The notes under the pieces are model-generated. The model was not told the origin of the DNA and did not search any database. It saw only the letters and a program-made list of their open reading frames with translations. Below, piece by piece: positions 56,172 to 64,000 of a DNA stretch of 64,000 nt (position 1 is its first letter; every line of letters begins with the position of its first letter). Position numbers and translations under genes: made by a program. This stretch comes from CAVQYV01 sp963718295 [NCBI: uncultured Methylomirabilota bacterium] (GTDB lineage Bacteria; Methylomirabilota; Methylomirabilia; CAVQYV01): the NCBI GenBank assembly GCA_963718295.1, contig CAVQYV010000008.1, positions 62,001 through 126,000 on the forward strand. The letters run 5' to 3'.

Positions 56172-57666
56172 GCCAAAAGATCCTTTCCGCAGTCATCCGC
56201 CCGCTCAGCACCACAATGGGCAGGCCGGTGCCAGGGGTGGTGCCTGCACCGGTATAGTAGAGTCCCTGGATATCCCGATCGAAATTCCGATCCCGGAAGG
56301 GACCCAGTTGAAGCAGCGTATGGGCCGCAGCGAAGGCGGATCCATGATAGAGCCCGAACATTCGCCGCCAGTCCTCCGGCGTAAGGATGATCTCCATCAT
56401 GAGGCGCTCCGGGGGGATTTCGACATGATGGCGGCGAAGTCGGCTGAGAACCCTTGCCTTCAGCGCCGGTACGATCGTTGCCCAATCGGCAGCTCCCAGC
56501 TCTTTGGGGATGGGAGCGGGAATGAGCACGCACATTGTATGATGGCCAGCCGGCGCGAGGGTAGGATCTGTGGCGGAGGGAATGCTGACGTAGAAAGGCA
56601 GATCGTCCGGGATTCGTTGGTGCTGGAATAGCTCATCAAAGGTGGTGTGGAAATCATTGGGCAGAAAGATCGTATGGTGTTGCATTCCCTCTGCTGGACC
56701 TCTCACCCCCCAATAGAACGTGACCACACCGGGCGTCATGGAAGGATTACGTCGGAGCAAGTTGTTGGGCCGCTGCGCATAGTCATGGGGCAAGAGCTCC
56801 CGCCGCGTGGTGGGGACATCGACGTTGGAAACCACCCACGGCCAATCTTCGGTGGTTCCATCGTCGAATTCCAGTCCCTGGATATGGCGTTTGTGGACGA
56901 TCATTTTTCGAACTCGCCGGCCGGTCAAGATGTGGACACCCAGATCAGTGGCCAGCCGGGCGATAGCCTCCACCAGGCTGTAGATCCCGCCGCGGGGGAG
57001 CCAGAGCCCGTAGGCCAGTTCGGCATAGGAAAGGATGGAAAAGAGGCCTGGCAGAGCCTTGGGGGATCCACCCAGATACATGGCGTAGGAGCCGAAGGCC
57101 TCCCGGATGTAGCGACTCTTGAAAAACCGCTTCAATTCCGAGTCAAGAGAACGCCAGACAGAGGACTTGCTCATCTCTGCGGGGGAGAGCGCGAAAAACC
57201 ACGCAAGTGGATTGTCGGTGTTCTGGCGAACGAGCTTGCGGAAGGAGAAATTGTACTTGGTTTCTGCATCGCTCAAAAAAGCGGTCAAGCCGGTTGCGGC
57301 CCCCGGCTCCAGGCGCTCACATTCACCTTTGAGGCGGCGCAGATCACTCGAAAGAGAAAAGGAAGACCCATCGGGCCACAAAAAGGCGATGGAAGGATCC
57401 ACGGGCAGAAGGGTCACATGATCGCTCAGACGCCTGCCGGCGGCGGCGAAGAGCTCCTCAAAGACCCAGGGATAATTCAATAGAGAAGGTCCGGTGTCGA
57501 AGCGGAAACCGTCCTGCTCGATCAAGTTCGCCCTGCCACCCGGGCGTGGGAGGGCCTCGAAGATGGTCACCTCAAAGCCAGCCAGGCGGAGATGAATCGC
57601 GGCGGAGAGGCCACCCAGGCCCGCGCCGACGATGGCAATTCGTTTTGCTGAGGAGGGACGCGTCAT
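56161..57666 (-). CDS. crtI: Phytoene desaturase-type enzyme (CrtI family)
   Basis: A 501-residue FAD-dependent carotenoid desaturase. The dinucleotide-binding GAGLGGLSAAIHL is at residues 14-26, followed by the family stretch RPGGRANLIEQDGFRFDTGPSLL and a C-terminal FAD motif GLYYTGAGTTPGTGLPIVVLS. It carries out successive desaturations of phytoene. It is seven bases downstream of crtB and overlaps the hydrolase gene, forming the crtB-crtI-hydrolase transcript. Number of steps and substrate chain length (C30 or C40) cannot be read from the sequence. Confidence 0.92.
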   Translation of the reverse strand: MTRPSSAKRIAIVGAGLGGLSAAIHLRLAGFEVTIFEALPRPGGRANLIEQDGFRFDTGPSLLNYPWVFEELFAAAGRRLSDHVTLLPVDPSIAFLWPDGSSFSLSSDLRRLKGECERLEPGAATGLTAFLSDAETKYNFSFRKLVRQNTDNPLAWFFALSPAEMSKSSVWRSLDSELKRFFKSRYIREAFGSYAMYLGGSPKALPGLFSILSYAELAYGLWLPRGGIYSLVEAIARLATDLGVHILTGRRVRKMIVHKRHIQGLEFDDGTTEDWPWVVSNVDVPTTRRELLPHDYAQRPNNLLRRNPSMTPGVVTFYWGVRGPAEGMQHHTIFLPNDFHTTFDELFQHQRIPDDLPFYVSIPSATDPTLAPAGHHTMCVLIPAPIPKELGAADWATIVPALKARVLSRLRRHHVEIPPERLMMEIILTPEDWRRMFGLYHGSAFAAAHTLLQLGPFRDRNFDRDIQGLYYTGAGTTPGTGLPIVVLSGRMTAERIFWHAR

Positions 57667-57673
57667 GAAGAAA

Positions 57674-58663
57674 TCATCTCCTCAAGTAGGCCCAGGGTAT
57701 CTTCCAGAACTTGCTTGGTGGTAGAGGTCTGAGCTTTTCCCACAGAGGGACGCTTTCGCGCTGTTTCGTGCCTCCCTCGCCTTGGAGAAGGCGGTGGTTC
57801 AATAGGCGATAGACATCCATGCAGGCTTTGATGGCGATGCGGCTATCCTCGGCAAAGGCGTCGAGGCCTTGCTCGGCTCGGCCATAAAACGACTCTGCCT
57901 CTTGTGCCATTTTATGGATCACCCGGGTCAGCGCAGCCTGCTGTGCGGGATCATCGGGACTTAGTACCTCAATGCCTTCTGCGCGGAGACAGTCCTGGGG
58001 GAGATAGGTGCGTCCCCGCCGCTGGTCTTCTCTCACATCCCGCAGGAAGTTGGTGAGTTGCAGGGCAATGCCGAGATGGCGTGCACTTTCCAGGGCCCGC
58101 GGGAAATCACCCGGTGTGGATGGACCGTAGACATGGGTCAGGAAATAGCCGACCACGATCGCGCTGCCGTAGACATAGGAATTGATGAGATCATCGAGGT
58201 TGGTGTATATGCGGGGATGAACATCCTGGCGCATGGCATCCAGGAAGGCGCGGTAATGATCGGGCGGAATCCGGGTCAGGCGGAAAACCTCGATCAGAGC
58301 GGCAAGAAAACAGGGCACCTTCCGTGCCAGGGCAGCCATCAGATCGTCTTCTCGCAGGGCAGCCTCGAAACATGACTCCCATTGATCCAGCCGCTGGAGG
58401 CGCTCTGGAGAGCTCAGCCGGAAAGTGTCAACGACTTCGTCCGGGTAGCGCACGTTGGCATAGAGCACCTCCACCATATCCCTCTTGTGGGAGGGCAAGA
58501 AGCGGCTGACCATGAAAAAACTGGTGGAGTAAGCGCGCATGACCGACCGCGATTGCAGCACAATGAGATGCCAGGCCCTCCCTGCATCCCCCGTCCTCCA
58601 GGCCTGCTGCCGGGTTCTCTCTTCCATCTCGCGCCAGTCTGCCTCACTCCAGACCTTCTTCAT
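57674..58663 (-). CDS. crtB: Phytoene synthase-type prenyltransferase (CrtB)
   Basis: A 329-residue squalene/phytoene synthase-family enzyme, condensing two prenyl diphosphates head to head. Motifs: STSFFMVSRFLP (residues 46-57), YANVRYPDEVVD, where the first Asp-rich region usually is DxxxD and here is DEVVD, and ALQLTNFLRDVREDQRRGRTYLP with the second DxxxD (DVRED). It heads the crtB-crtI-hydrolase run and diverges from the thioredoxin-like gene. A diapophytoene synthase is the alternative. Confidence 0.92.
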   Translation of the reverse strand: MKKVWSEADWREMEERTRQQAWRTGDAGRAWHLIVLQSRSVMRAYSTSFFMVSRFLPSHKRDMVEVLYANVRYPDEVVDTFRLSSPERLQRLDQWESCFEAALREDDLMAALARKVPCFLAALIEVFRLTRIPPDHYRAFLDAMRQDVHPRIYTNLDDLINSYVYGSAIVVGYFLTHVYGPSTPGDFPRALESARHLGIALQLTNFLRDVREDQRRGRTYLPQDCLRAEGIEVLSPDDPAQQAALTRVIHKMAQEAESFYGRAEQGLDAFAEDSRIAIKACMDVYRLLNHRLLQGEGGTKQRESVPLWEKLRPLPPSKFWKIPWAYLRR

Positions 58664-58725
58664 GACGCAGCCCTCATATCAAAGCTTTTGCGTCGGAGGC
58701 AAAACTATGAGAATAGATACCGGCC

Positions 58726-59247
58726 ATGAAATCTTCCTTCCTCTTGATCTGCTTCTGTCTCGCCTGTGCCGTCCCCGTTTCGGCAGCCACCCCGGACTCC
58801 CTCTACGATCAGGCTGCGGTGTTTCAGCTCCGGGATCAGTATGAAAAGGAACACAGCTACTGTTTTCCGCGCTCCAAGGTTAGCGTGCTGGTTTTTGCCG
58901 ACCGAGAAGGGGCGGAACAAATAGAGGGCTGGGTCCGGCCGCTTTACGAGCGCTATCAGGATACGATAGATATCCACGGGGTGGCGAACTTGAAGGGCGT
59001 TCCGACCTTTGCCCAGGGACTGGTACGAAAGATTTTCCGCAAGAGCCTCCAGTATCCGGTAATGCTGGACTGGTCTGGTGATGTAGCCAAATCCTATGAG
59101 TCGCAATCGGGCATGGCCAACCTGATCTTGTTGAGCAAAGAGGGCGCCGTCGCCTTCAGGATCACCGGGGCTTCGAACCAGGAAAAACTTCAGCAATGCT
59201 TTAGCGCGATCGACCGGCTTTTGCCGGAAGGTGCCTCGCCGCGCTGA
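58726..59247 (+). CDS. Exported thioredoxin-fold protein
   Basis: A 173-residue protein with a signal peptide (FLLICFCLACAVPVSAAT) and a thioredoxin-like domain lacking a CxxC pair in the expected place; the only mature Cys residues are in HSYCFPRS and QQCF. VSVLVFADREGAEQIEGWV starts the fold and MANLILLSKEGAVAFRITG gives the characteristic beta-hairpin, resembling YtfJ-type periplasmic proteins. It is nested between the two carotenoid gene runs, and its end overlaps the end of the cruF-like gene by 47 bases on the opposite strand. Role unknown. Confidence 0.7.
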   Translation: MKSSFLLICFCLACAVPVSAATPDSLYDQAAVFQLRDQYEKEHSYCFPRSKVSVLVFADREGAEQIEGWVRPLYERYQDTIDIHGVANLKGVPTFAQGLVRKIFRKSLQYPVMLDWSGDVAKSYESQSGMANLILLSKEGAVAFRITGASNQEKLQQCFSAIDRLLPEGASPR

Positions 59248-59947
59248 GCGAAAAGCCGGCATGCAGCACAGAGAGTATCACTCCCATCATCGCCGGCAGA
59301 ACAAGGCTGCTTCCCAGGGCAAGGATGGTGAAAAACAGGATCACGCTGGCGCCGATCCATCTTGCCCAGACATTGGCCACCATCGGGCGCCGATAAAGCA
59401 GAAACAAAGCCAAGCTGACCAGAAACCATCCGGTGAAATTGCTGAGGGGCACTCCATAATAGCTGCCTCCCTCCGACCAGCGCCAATAGCCGAGCTGTCC
59501 CACGGCGAGGGGCTCCATGACCAGATCGATCGCGGTCATCCAGATCGCACCCAGCAGAGGGCGTGCCCACCCCGGCAGAGTCCACCCTATCATCATCTGC
59601 TGAACATACGCAAGCAGTACGATCCAGGCACACCCCATTGCCACGGGGACTCCGGCGACCAACGGGAAAAGGACGTCCGTGTAATGATACCGACCGAAGG
59701 GAATTCCGGTGTGCACCCCCAGCAGTTCTACGGACCAGCCCAGGATTCCCCATCCCAGGAGGGCCATCCGGTCTGCCGCTTGGGCCGATACAAGGACGAT
59801 GATCCCGCTGAGCGCCAAAAAGGCCGGAGCGGCCCATCGGGAGGCAGCGGGCGGTCCCTTGAGCACAAGATAGCTCGCCAGACCTCCGACCCACAAGATG
59901 GCAAAGGCTAAGGCCAGCGCAGTGAGGGTGAGTTCACGGGCCCTCAT
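59201..59947 (-). CDS. CruF-like carotenoid hydratase (DUF422 family)
   Basis: A 248-residue polytopic membrane protein with about seven hydrophobic segments. The family motif LLGVHTGIPFGRYHYTD (residues 75-91) and VPVAMGCAWIVLLAY are characteristic of the CruF/DUF422 carotenoid 1',2'-hydratases, which add water to acyclic ends of carotenoids. The end WRWSEGGSYYGVPLSNFTGWF is also conserved. The ATG overlaps the upstream crtI-like gene by 14 bases. The hydroxyl group made would be the acceptor for the glycosyltransferase in the same run. Confidence 0.85.
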   Translation of the reverse strand: MRARELTLTALALAFAILWVGGLASYLVLKGPPAASRWAAPAFLALSGIIVLVSAQAADRMALLGWGILGWSVELLGVHTGIPFGRYHYTDVLFPLVAGVPVAMGCAWIVLLAYVQQMMIGWTLPGWARPLLGAIWMTAIDLVMEPLAVGQLGYWRWSEGGSYYGVPLSNFTGWFLVSLALFLLYRRPMVANVWARWIGASVILFFTILALGSSLVLPAMMGVILSVLHAGFSLSAARHLPAKAGRSR

Positions 59948-61412
59948 ATTTTTCGACCAGACGAGCGGTGATGGCCGCTGACATCAAGACGGTCGGAACT
60001 CCGCCGCCTGGATGACTGCTGCCGCCCACGCAATAGAGGCCGTTGATCCGCCGATCCTTGTTGGGAGGCCGCAAAAACGCATTGCGCAGGCCATGGGAAT
60101 TCGTGCCATAGATCGCACCGCCCGGCATGGCATATTGCTCCGCGATCCGGCGCGGCGTCCATACGTCGGCGGCGACCACCTCGTTCGTGAAATCGGGAAA
60201 ACCAGCTTTCTGCAGTCGGCGGAGGATGCGCCGCCGCGCTTCCCCGATCATGATCTCATCCCAGGGCTCAGCATCATTCGCTGGCGCATTGGCCATGATG
60301 AAGAGGGCCTCCCCTTGGCCCGGCGTCAGGGAGCGGTCCGTGCGACTGGGCATATTGATATAGATCGTCGGGTCCTCCGGAAAACGTCGCTCCTGAAATA
60401 GCTCATGAAACTCCTGAGCGTAGTCCGCGGAGAAGAAGACGCTGTGATGAGACCATTCCGGCAGGCTCCGGCGAAGGGCAAAGAGGAATATCAGCCCGGA
60501 AAGGGATCGCTGGTTCTCCGGGAGAGGCTGTGCGCCTTTCAGCCCGAGAAGATGCGGTAGGCACGAGGCATCCCCATTCATGATCACAGCTTCTGCCGGC
60601 AATTGCTCGCCCGTTCCCAACTCGACTCCTATTGCCCTCTTCTGCCGATAGATGATTTTCTGCACACAGGTTCCCAATCGCAGCTCGACCCCATTTTTCT
60701 GTGCCAGCGCCACCAGGGCCTCCACGATCTGGTAGAGTCCCCCACGTACATGCCAGGCCCCTATGGCATATTCCATGTAGGGTATGACGATCAGGGTGGA
60801 TGGTGTGTGATAAGGGGAAGAGCCCACATAGGTGGTATAGCGGTCGAACATCCGCTGCAAATAGGGGCTGCGGAAATGGTCGCAGACGACGCGATGATAC
60901 TGTCCGAAACCCTGGCGGAGCGGCAGGTAACGAAGCGCGCCCAGCGCTTTTGGGTCCGGTCCTTCCCAGGGGGAGCGGGCCAGGAAAGTGCGCCGGGACA
61001 GTTCGAAGAGTCGCGCTCCCAGGTTCATGAACCGAAGAAAACCCGAGGCATCTCCTGCCTCGAGCCTTCGCACGGTAGCCAGCCAGGGCGGAAGACTGGA
61101 GGTATGGGTGAATCGGGCACCATCATCAAAAAAGTACTCGGCCAGCGGAGATACCGGCATCAGTTCCAGGTAATCCTCGATCCGTTCTCCCGCCGCCTGG
61201 AAGGTCTCTGTCAGGGCTTGGGGAAGCGTGATGAGGGAAGGACCGGTATCAAAACGGTATCCTGCGGCCTCCCATCGATTCATCTTTCCCCCAGGCGATC
61301 CAGCCTGTTCGCAGATCGTGACACGCCAGCCACGGGTTGCCAGGCGCAATGCCACTGCCAATCCGCCCAGTCCGGCCCCAATGACCACTGCTTCCCTATT
61401 TCTGGCCTGCAT
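59934..61412 (-). CDS. Second CrtI-type desaturase (CrtD-like)
   Basis: A 492-residue FAD enzyme of the CrtI superfamily. It begins with GAGLGGLAVALRLATRG (residues 12-28) and SPGGKMNRWEAAGYRFDTGPSLI, and ends with GLYCVGGSSHPGGGVPTVLMSA. It is distinct from the first CrtI (roughly one third identical by eye). Its company with a CruF-like hydratase and a glycosyltransferase suggests a CrtD-like 3,4-desaturase acting on a hydroxylated carotenoid; the exact reaction is inferred. It overlaps the glycosyltransferase gene by 17 bases and the cruF-like gene by 14. Confidence 0.85.
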   Translation of the reverse strand: MQARNREAVVIGAGLGGLAVALRLATRGWRVTICEQAGSPGGKMNRWEAAGYRFDTGPSLITLPQALTETFQAAGERIEDYLELMPVSPLAEYFFDDGARFTHTSSLPPWLATVRRLEAGDASGFLRFMNLGARLFELSRRTFLARSPWEGPDPKALGALRYLPLRQGFGQYHRVVCDHFRSPYLQRMFDRYTTYVGSSPYHTPSTLIVIPYMEYAIGAWHVRGGLYQIVEALVALAQKNGVELRLGTCVQKIIYRQKRAIGVELGTGEQLPAEAVIMNGDASCLPHLLGLKGAQPLPENQRSLSGLIFLFALRRSLPEWSHHSVFFSADYAQEFHELFQERRFPEDPTIYINMPSRTDRSLTPGQGEALFIMANAPANDAEPWDEIMIGEARRRILRRLQKAGFPDFTNEVVAADVWTPRRIAEQYAMPGGAIYGTNSHGLRNAFLRPPNKDRRINGLYCVGGSSHPGGGVPTVLMSAAITARLVEKYEGP

Positions 61413-62529
61413 TTGGTTCTCCTTGTGAGCTGCGATAGATCCGCCCCTTCCAACTTACCCCCTGACCGCTCATGCACCGGTACCAGGAGCTCAGGCCCAC
61501 GGCGATCAAGGCCAGGGTAGCCAGAGGGTGGAAGAAAATGGACCACAGGGGATAGCGGAACTGCCAGGCTTGTACCGCGCGCATCAGTAGGATGGAAGTG
61601 ACAGCCACCAGAGAGGAGGAGGTTACGTGTCTGATCCCCGCTCGATGCGCCAGCCACAGAAAAGGAAAGAGGAAAAGAGTTGCGTGGAAGAACAGGAAGA
61701 GCCAGAAGCTGAGCGCATGTTGGAAAGCAGGATAAACGAGCTTCTGAAAGCCCCGCCAGATCGAGGAGAAGGATTCATACATCCGGACCCGTATCACATC
61801 CTGTCCGTCGAGACACAGGCCCCTCATCCCTTCTTCGCGCCAAACCCGAGCCAGAGCGGTATCCTCAAAGATCTCCGATCGGACCCGGCGGTGGCCGCCC
61901 ATGCGCCCATATTCCTCCCGGTGAATCAGCAGACACGCTCCGTGAGCCAGACCCAGCGCCGGAAGCTCCATTTTGAAGGAGAGGGGTGCCGGGAAGAGGG
62001 TAAAGACGACAAAATTCAACATGGGCATCAAGACCTTTTCCCAGAAGCTCCCCATATCTATGCCCGGCCAGCAGGACAGGAAGGTGATCTCTCTTTCATG
62101 AACTTCATGCAGCATGCGGCCTATCGCACAAGGAGCCAGACGGGTGTCGGCATCCAAGAAGAGGAGCCAATCGCCCTGGGCCTCTTGCGCCAGTTGCTGG
62201 CAGGCAAAGGTCTTGCCGTACCAGCCCTCTGGCAGGTCTGCCGGAGGGAGCAGCCGCACCCGGTCCAGGCGTGCCGAGAAATCTCGGACGATATCCGGGG
62301 TGCGATCGGTGGAGGAATCATCATAGACCAGGACCTCGCACACCGCATCCCCCTGGAGTAAAAGGCTCTCCAGGCAAACCGGCAGAGTGTGCTCTTCATT
62401 TCGGGCCGGGATTAAGACGGAGACGCAAGAGGAGGCTCCCTCAGGGTCCTCCCTAACCTTCGGCCAACCCCGGGCGTTATACAGGACCAGGGCCAAGATG
62501 AGCAAAGTCAGGACCATAATGAATGGCAT
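61396..62529 (-). CDS. Membrane glycosyltransferase, GT2 family (carotenoid-type)
   Basis: A 377-residue GT-A glycosyltransferase. A membrane anchor near residues 3-18 is followed by CVSVLIPARNEEHTLPVCLE and a metal-binding DADT (residues 125-128), with further membrane segments near 265-345. The layout matches CruC/CrtQ-type carotenoid glycosyltransferases, which glycosylate hydroxycarotenoids. It is the first gene of the glycosyltransferase-crtI2-cruF run; the donor sugar is unknown. The ribosome site before ATG 62529 is weak. Confidence 0.82.
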   Translation of the reverse strand: MPFIMVLTLLILALVLYNARGWPKVREDPEGASSCVSVLIPARNEEHTLPVCLESLLLQGDAVCEVLVYDDSSTDRTPDIVRDFSARLDRVRLLPPADLPEGWYGKTFACQQLAQEAQGDWLLFLDADTRLAPCAIGRMLHEVHEREITFLSCWPGIDMGSFWEKVLMPMLNFVVFTLFPAPLSFKMELPALGLAHGACLLIHREEYGRMGGHRRVRSEIFEDTALARVWREEGMRGLCLDGQDVIRVRMYESFSSIWRGFQKLVYPAFQHALSFWLFLFFHATLFLFPFLWLAHRAGIRHVTSSSLVAVTSILLMRAVQAWQFRYPLWSIFFHPLATLALIAVGLSSWYRCMSGQGVSWKGRIYRSSQGEPNAGQK

Positions 62530-62840
62530 GATTGTCCAATAGCTACGGCGATCGATTCACCGATGGAGTCAGTGAATCCGCCAGGAGAGCCTTTCCTCCG
62601 GGCAAATAGGGGGATCTGATCTTACACTGCAAAAGCGATAAAAGTTGAAAAATGATAGAATCCTATTGACGAAGGGCACATATCTTCGATATTCAAGTTG
62701 TGTCTTTTTTTGGCATCGCCGATGGCCCCTAACCGTAAATCATGAATAGGGCACCCGGTTCATCTCATAGGCCTCACTCTTAGCACATATCGTGTTTGGC
62801 TTCCAAGGGTAATTTTTTCATCCCTTTACGGCACACGCCC
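62530..62840. other. Divergent promoter region
   Basis: 311 bases between the glycosyltransferase and prenyl synthase genes, more AT-rich than its surroundings. On the plus strand TTGACG (62666-62671) and GATATT (62688-62693) with a 16-base spacer form a weak sigma70-like pair for the synthase gene. No gene is seen. Confidence 0.35.
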
Positions 62841-63725
62841 ATGTTCGATTTGACGACATATCTGGAAGAGAAGCGGCGGTTTGTGGACGAGGCGCTGGAC
62901 CGCCACCTGCCTCCGGAGACGGAGAGGCCCTCCCTCTTGCACAAGGCGATGCGTTACAGCGTACAGTGCGGGGGAAAGCGCCTTCGTCCTATCCTCTGTC
63001 TGGCATCTTGTGAGGCAGCAGGCGGAACGCCAAGCTCGGCAATCATGCCTGCCGTGGCGCTGGAGTATTTGCATACCTACAGCCTGATTCATGATGATCT
63101 ACCCGCCATGGACAACGATGATCTGCGCCGGGGAAAACCCTCTTCCCACAAGATGTTCGGAGAGGCCAATGCCATCTTAGCCGGTGATGCCCTGCTCACC
63201 CTGGCCTTCGCAGTGCTGGGACAGGCGATAGTGCCGGCCCCTTATCCCCCCACCGCGCTGATCCTGGAAATGGCCACCGCGGCGGGCAGTCGGGGTGTAG
63301 CCGGAGGACAGTTTGAAGATTTGGCCTCTGAGGGAAACGACCCCAATCCGGAACAACTGGACTATATTCACACCCACAAGACGGCCCAGCTGATTCGCGC
63401 CGCCTGCCGTCTGGGCGCCATCGTTGCCGGAGCGCCGCTGGAAGACCTGGAGGCCCTCAGCGCTTACGGAGAGCGAGCCGGACTCGCCTTCCAGATTGCC
63501 GACGACATCCTGAATGCCACCTCAACCCCGGAGGAGCTGGGCAAAGCCGTAGGCAGTGATGCAGCCCGCGGGAAAATGACCTATGTGGCCCTGTACGGGA
63601 TCGAGCGTGCCCAGGAAAAAGCGGAGGCCCTGGCCCGGGAGGCGGCCGCCACGCTGGCGGAGATGGGCCCGCGCTCCGAGCCGCTGGCAGAACTGGCCCG
63701 TTTCATGGTTCATCGCAGCCGCTGA
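62841..63725 (+). CDS. Short-chain trans-prenyl diphosphate synthase (IspA/CrtE type)
   Basis: A 294-residue synthase making farnesyl or geranylgeranyl diphosphate. The first Asp-rich motif is HDDLPAMDNDDLRRGK (near residue 86) and the second DDILN (near 222), with GGKRLRPIL (near 47) and THKTAQLI (near 180) between. The ATG at 62841 is preferred over an upstream TTG at 62796 because of the family's usual N-terminus. It lies divergently from the carotenoid run and could supply the precursor for crtB; a housekeeping ispA role is equally possible. Confidence 0.9.
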   Translation: MFDLTTYLEEKRRFVDEALDRHLPPETERPSLLHKAMRYSVQCGGKRLRPILCLASCEAAGGTPSSAIMPAVALEYLHTYSLIHDDLPAMDNDDLRRGKPSSHKMFGEANAILAGDALLTLAFAVLGQAIVPAPYPPTALILEMATAAGSRGVAGGQFEDLASEGNDPNPEQLDYIHTHKTAQLIRAACRLGAIVAGAPLEDLEALSAYGERAGLAFQIADDILNATSTPEELGKAVGSDAARGKMTYVALYGIERAQEKAEALAREAAATLAEMGPRSEPLAELARFMVHRSR

Positions 63726-63755
63726 TCATCCCGTTTCTTCGGAATTCGCCCCCCC

Positions 63756-64000
63756 CTAAAAGGCCAGCATCATCCGCGCATAGATCTCGGCGGCCTTCAC
63801 CACCTGGTCCATCTCCACGAATTCTGATGCGGTATGGGCCTGGTCGATGCTGCCCGGCCCCAAGACGATCGTGGGAATGCCGGCCCGGGCGGTCTTGCTC
63901 CCATCCGTTCCGTAGGGAACGCCCTTCACCTTGACCTTTCCCAATACCTCGGAGATGGCCGCCTTCGCTACGTCAGCTACCTCTTCGGTCTCCCGGGTCT
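63756..64000 (-). CDS. M20-family peptidase/deacylase, C-terminal part
   Basis: The end of a zinc-dependent M20 enzyme (ArgE/DapE/carboxypeptidase type); the start lies outside the window. The visible 81 codons contain GVPYGTDGSKTARAGIPTIVLGPG, followed by AHTASEFVEMDQVVKAAEIY, where the His is a zinc ligand in the family. The stop TAG is at 63758-63756. Substrate cannot be told from this fragment. Confidence 0.85.
   Translation of the reverse strand, partial: TRETEEVADVAKAAISEVLGKVKVKGVPYGTDGSKTARAGIPTIVLGPGSIDQAHTASEFVEMDQVVKAAEIYARMMLAF

Overview
The window looks like a chromosomal segment of a GC-rich Gram-negative bacterium, most likely an anaerobic Desulfobacterota (former Deltaproteobacteria) or a close relative. 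This is inferred from the gene mix, not from a marker gene: paired phenylacetate-CoA-ligase-type enzymes with an ACT protein, a UPF0280 protein, a DUF362 protein, a LUD protein, a URO-D-type methyltransferase relative, a QueG-type Fe-S protein and a classical mreBCD-mrdA-rodA cluster. No rRNA, CRISPR array or replication origin was seen.

Layout. 0-5 kb (minus): the elongasome operon mreB-mreC-mreD-mrdA-rodA, with rodA cut by the window edge. 5-6.6 kb: a SurA/PpiD-like periplasmic chaperone and divergent tRNA-Ala(GGC) and tRNA-Leu(CAA) genes. 7-25 kb: exported or membrane enzymes (DUF362, acetamidase/formamidase-like, subtilase with Kelch repeats, C69 dipeptidase, MltD-like transglycosylase), a HerA-like ATPase, a GlsB-like protein, a zinc alcohol dehydrogenase, a GntP permease and a DUF2848 protein. 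Four of the exported genes carry one single-base frameshift each. A leader module of about 340 bp with a conserved 30-codon ORF occurs twice, before the acetamidase-like gene and before an AbiEii-like nucleotidyltransferase gene.

25-39 kb is intact metabolic DNA: patatin, CutA, an SDR dehydrogenase, a hydroxypyruvate-isomerase-like protein, UPF0280, then paaK-ACT-paaK-MFS-dehydrogenase, a cold-shock gene with an attenuator-like leader, a QueG-like protein and an aminotransferase. 39-51 kb is a decayed accessory region: a broken C39-like peptidase and a broken paralogue of its tail, a truncated REP-associated tyrosine transposase with two internally deleted derivatives, an AT-rich OmpA gene, a broken IS4-superfamily transposase, and two tandem giant genes each made of 14 HTAIWTG-type repeats. 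51-54 kb holds a LUD protein, an FMN-binding protein and a diguanylate cyclase.

54-64 kb holds a URO-D-family protein and a carotenoid locus: alpha/beta hydrolase, crtI, crtB, a CruF-like hydratase, a second CrtI-type enzyme, a glycosyltransferase and a divergent prenyl diphosphate synthase. With no cyclase visible, this predicts a hydroxylated, probably glycosylated, acyclic carotenoid. The window ends inside an M20-type peptidase gene.

The most unusual signals are the duplicated leader module with its coupled small ORF, the concentration of frameshifts in genes for exported proteins, the transposase-derived miniature elements, the MFS-dehydrogenase continuous frame, and the terminator-like hairpin in the cold-shock leader.
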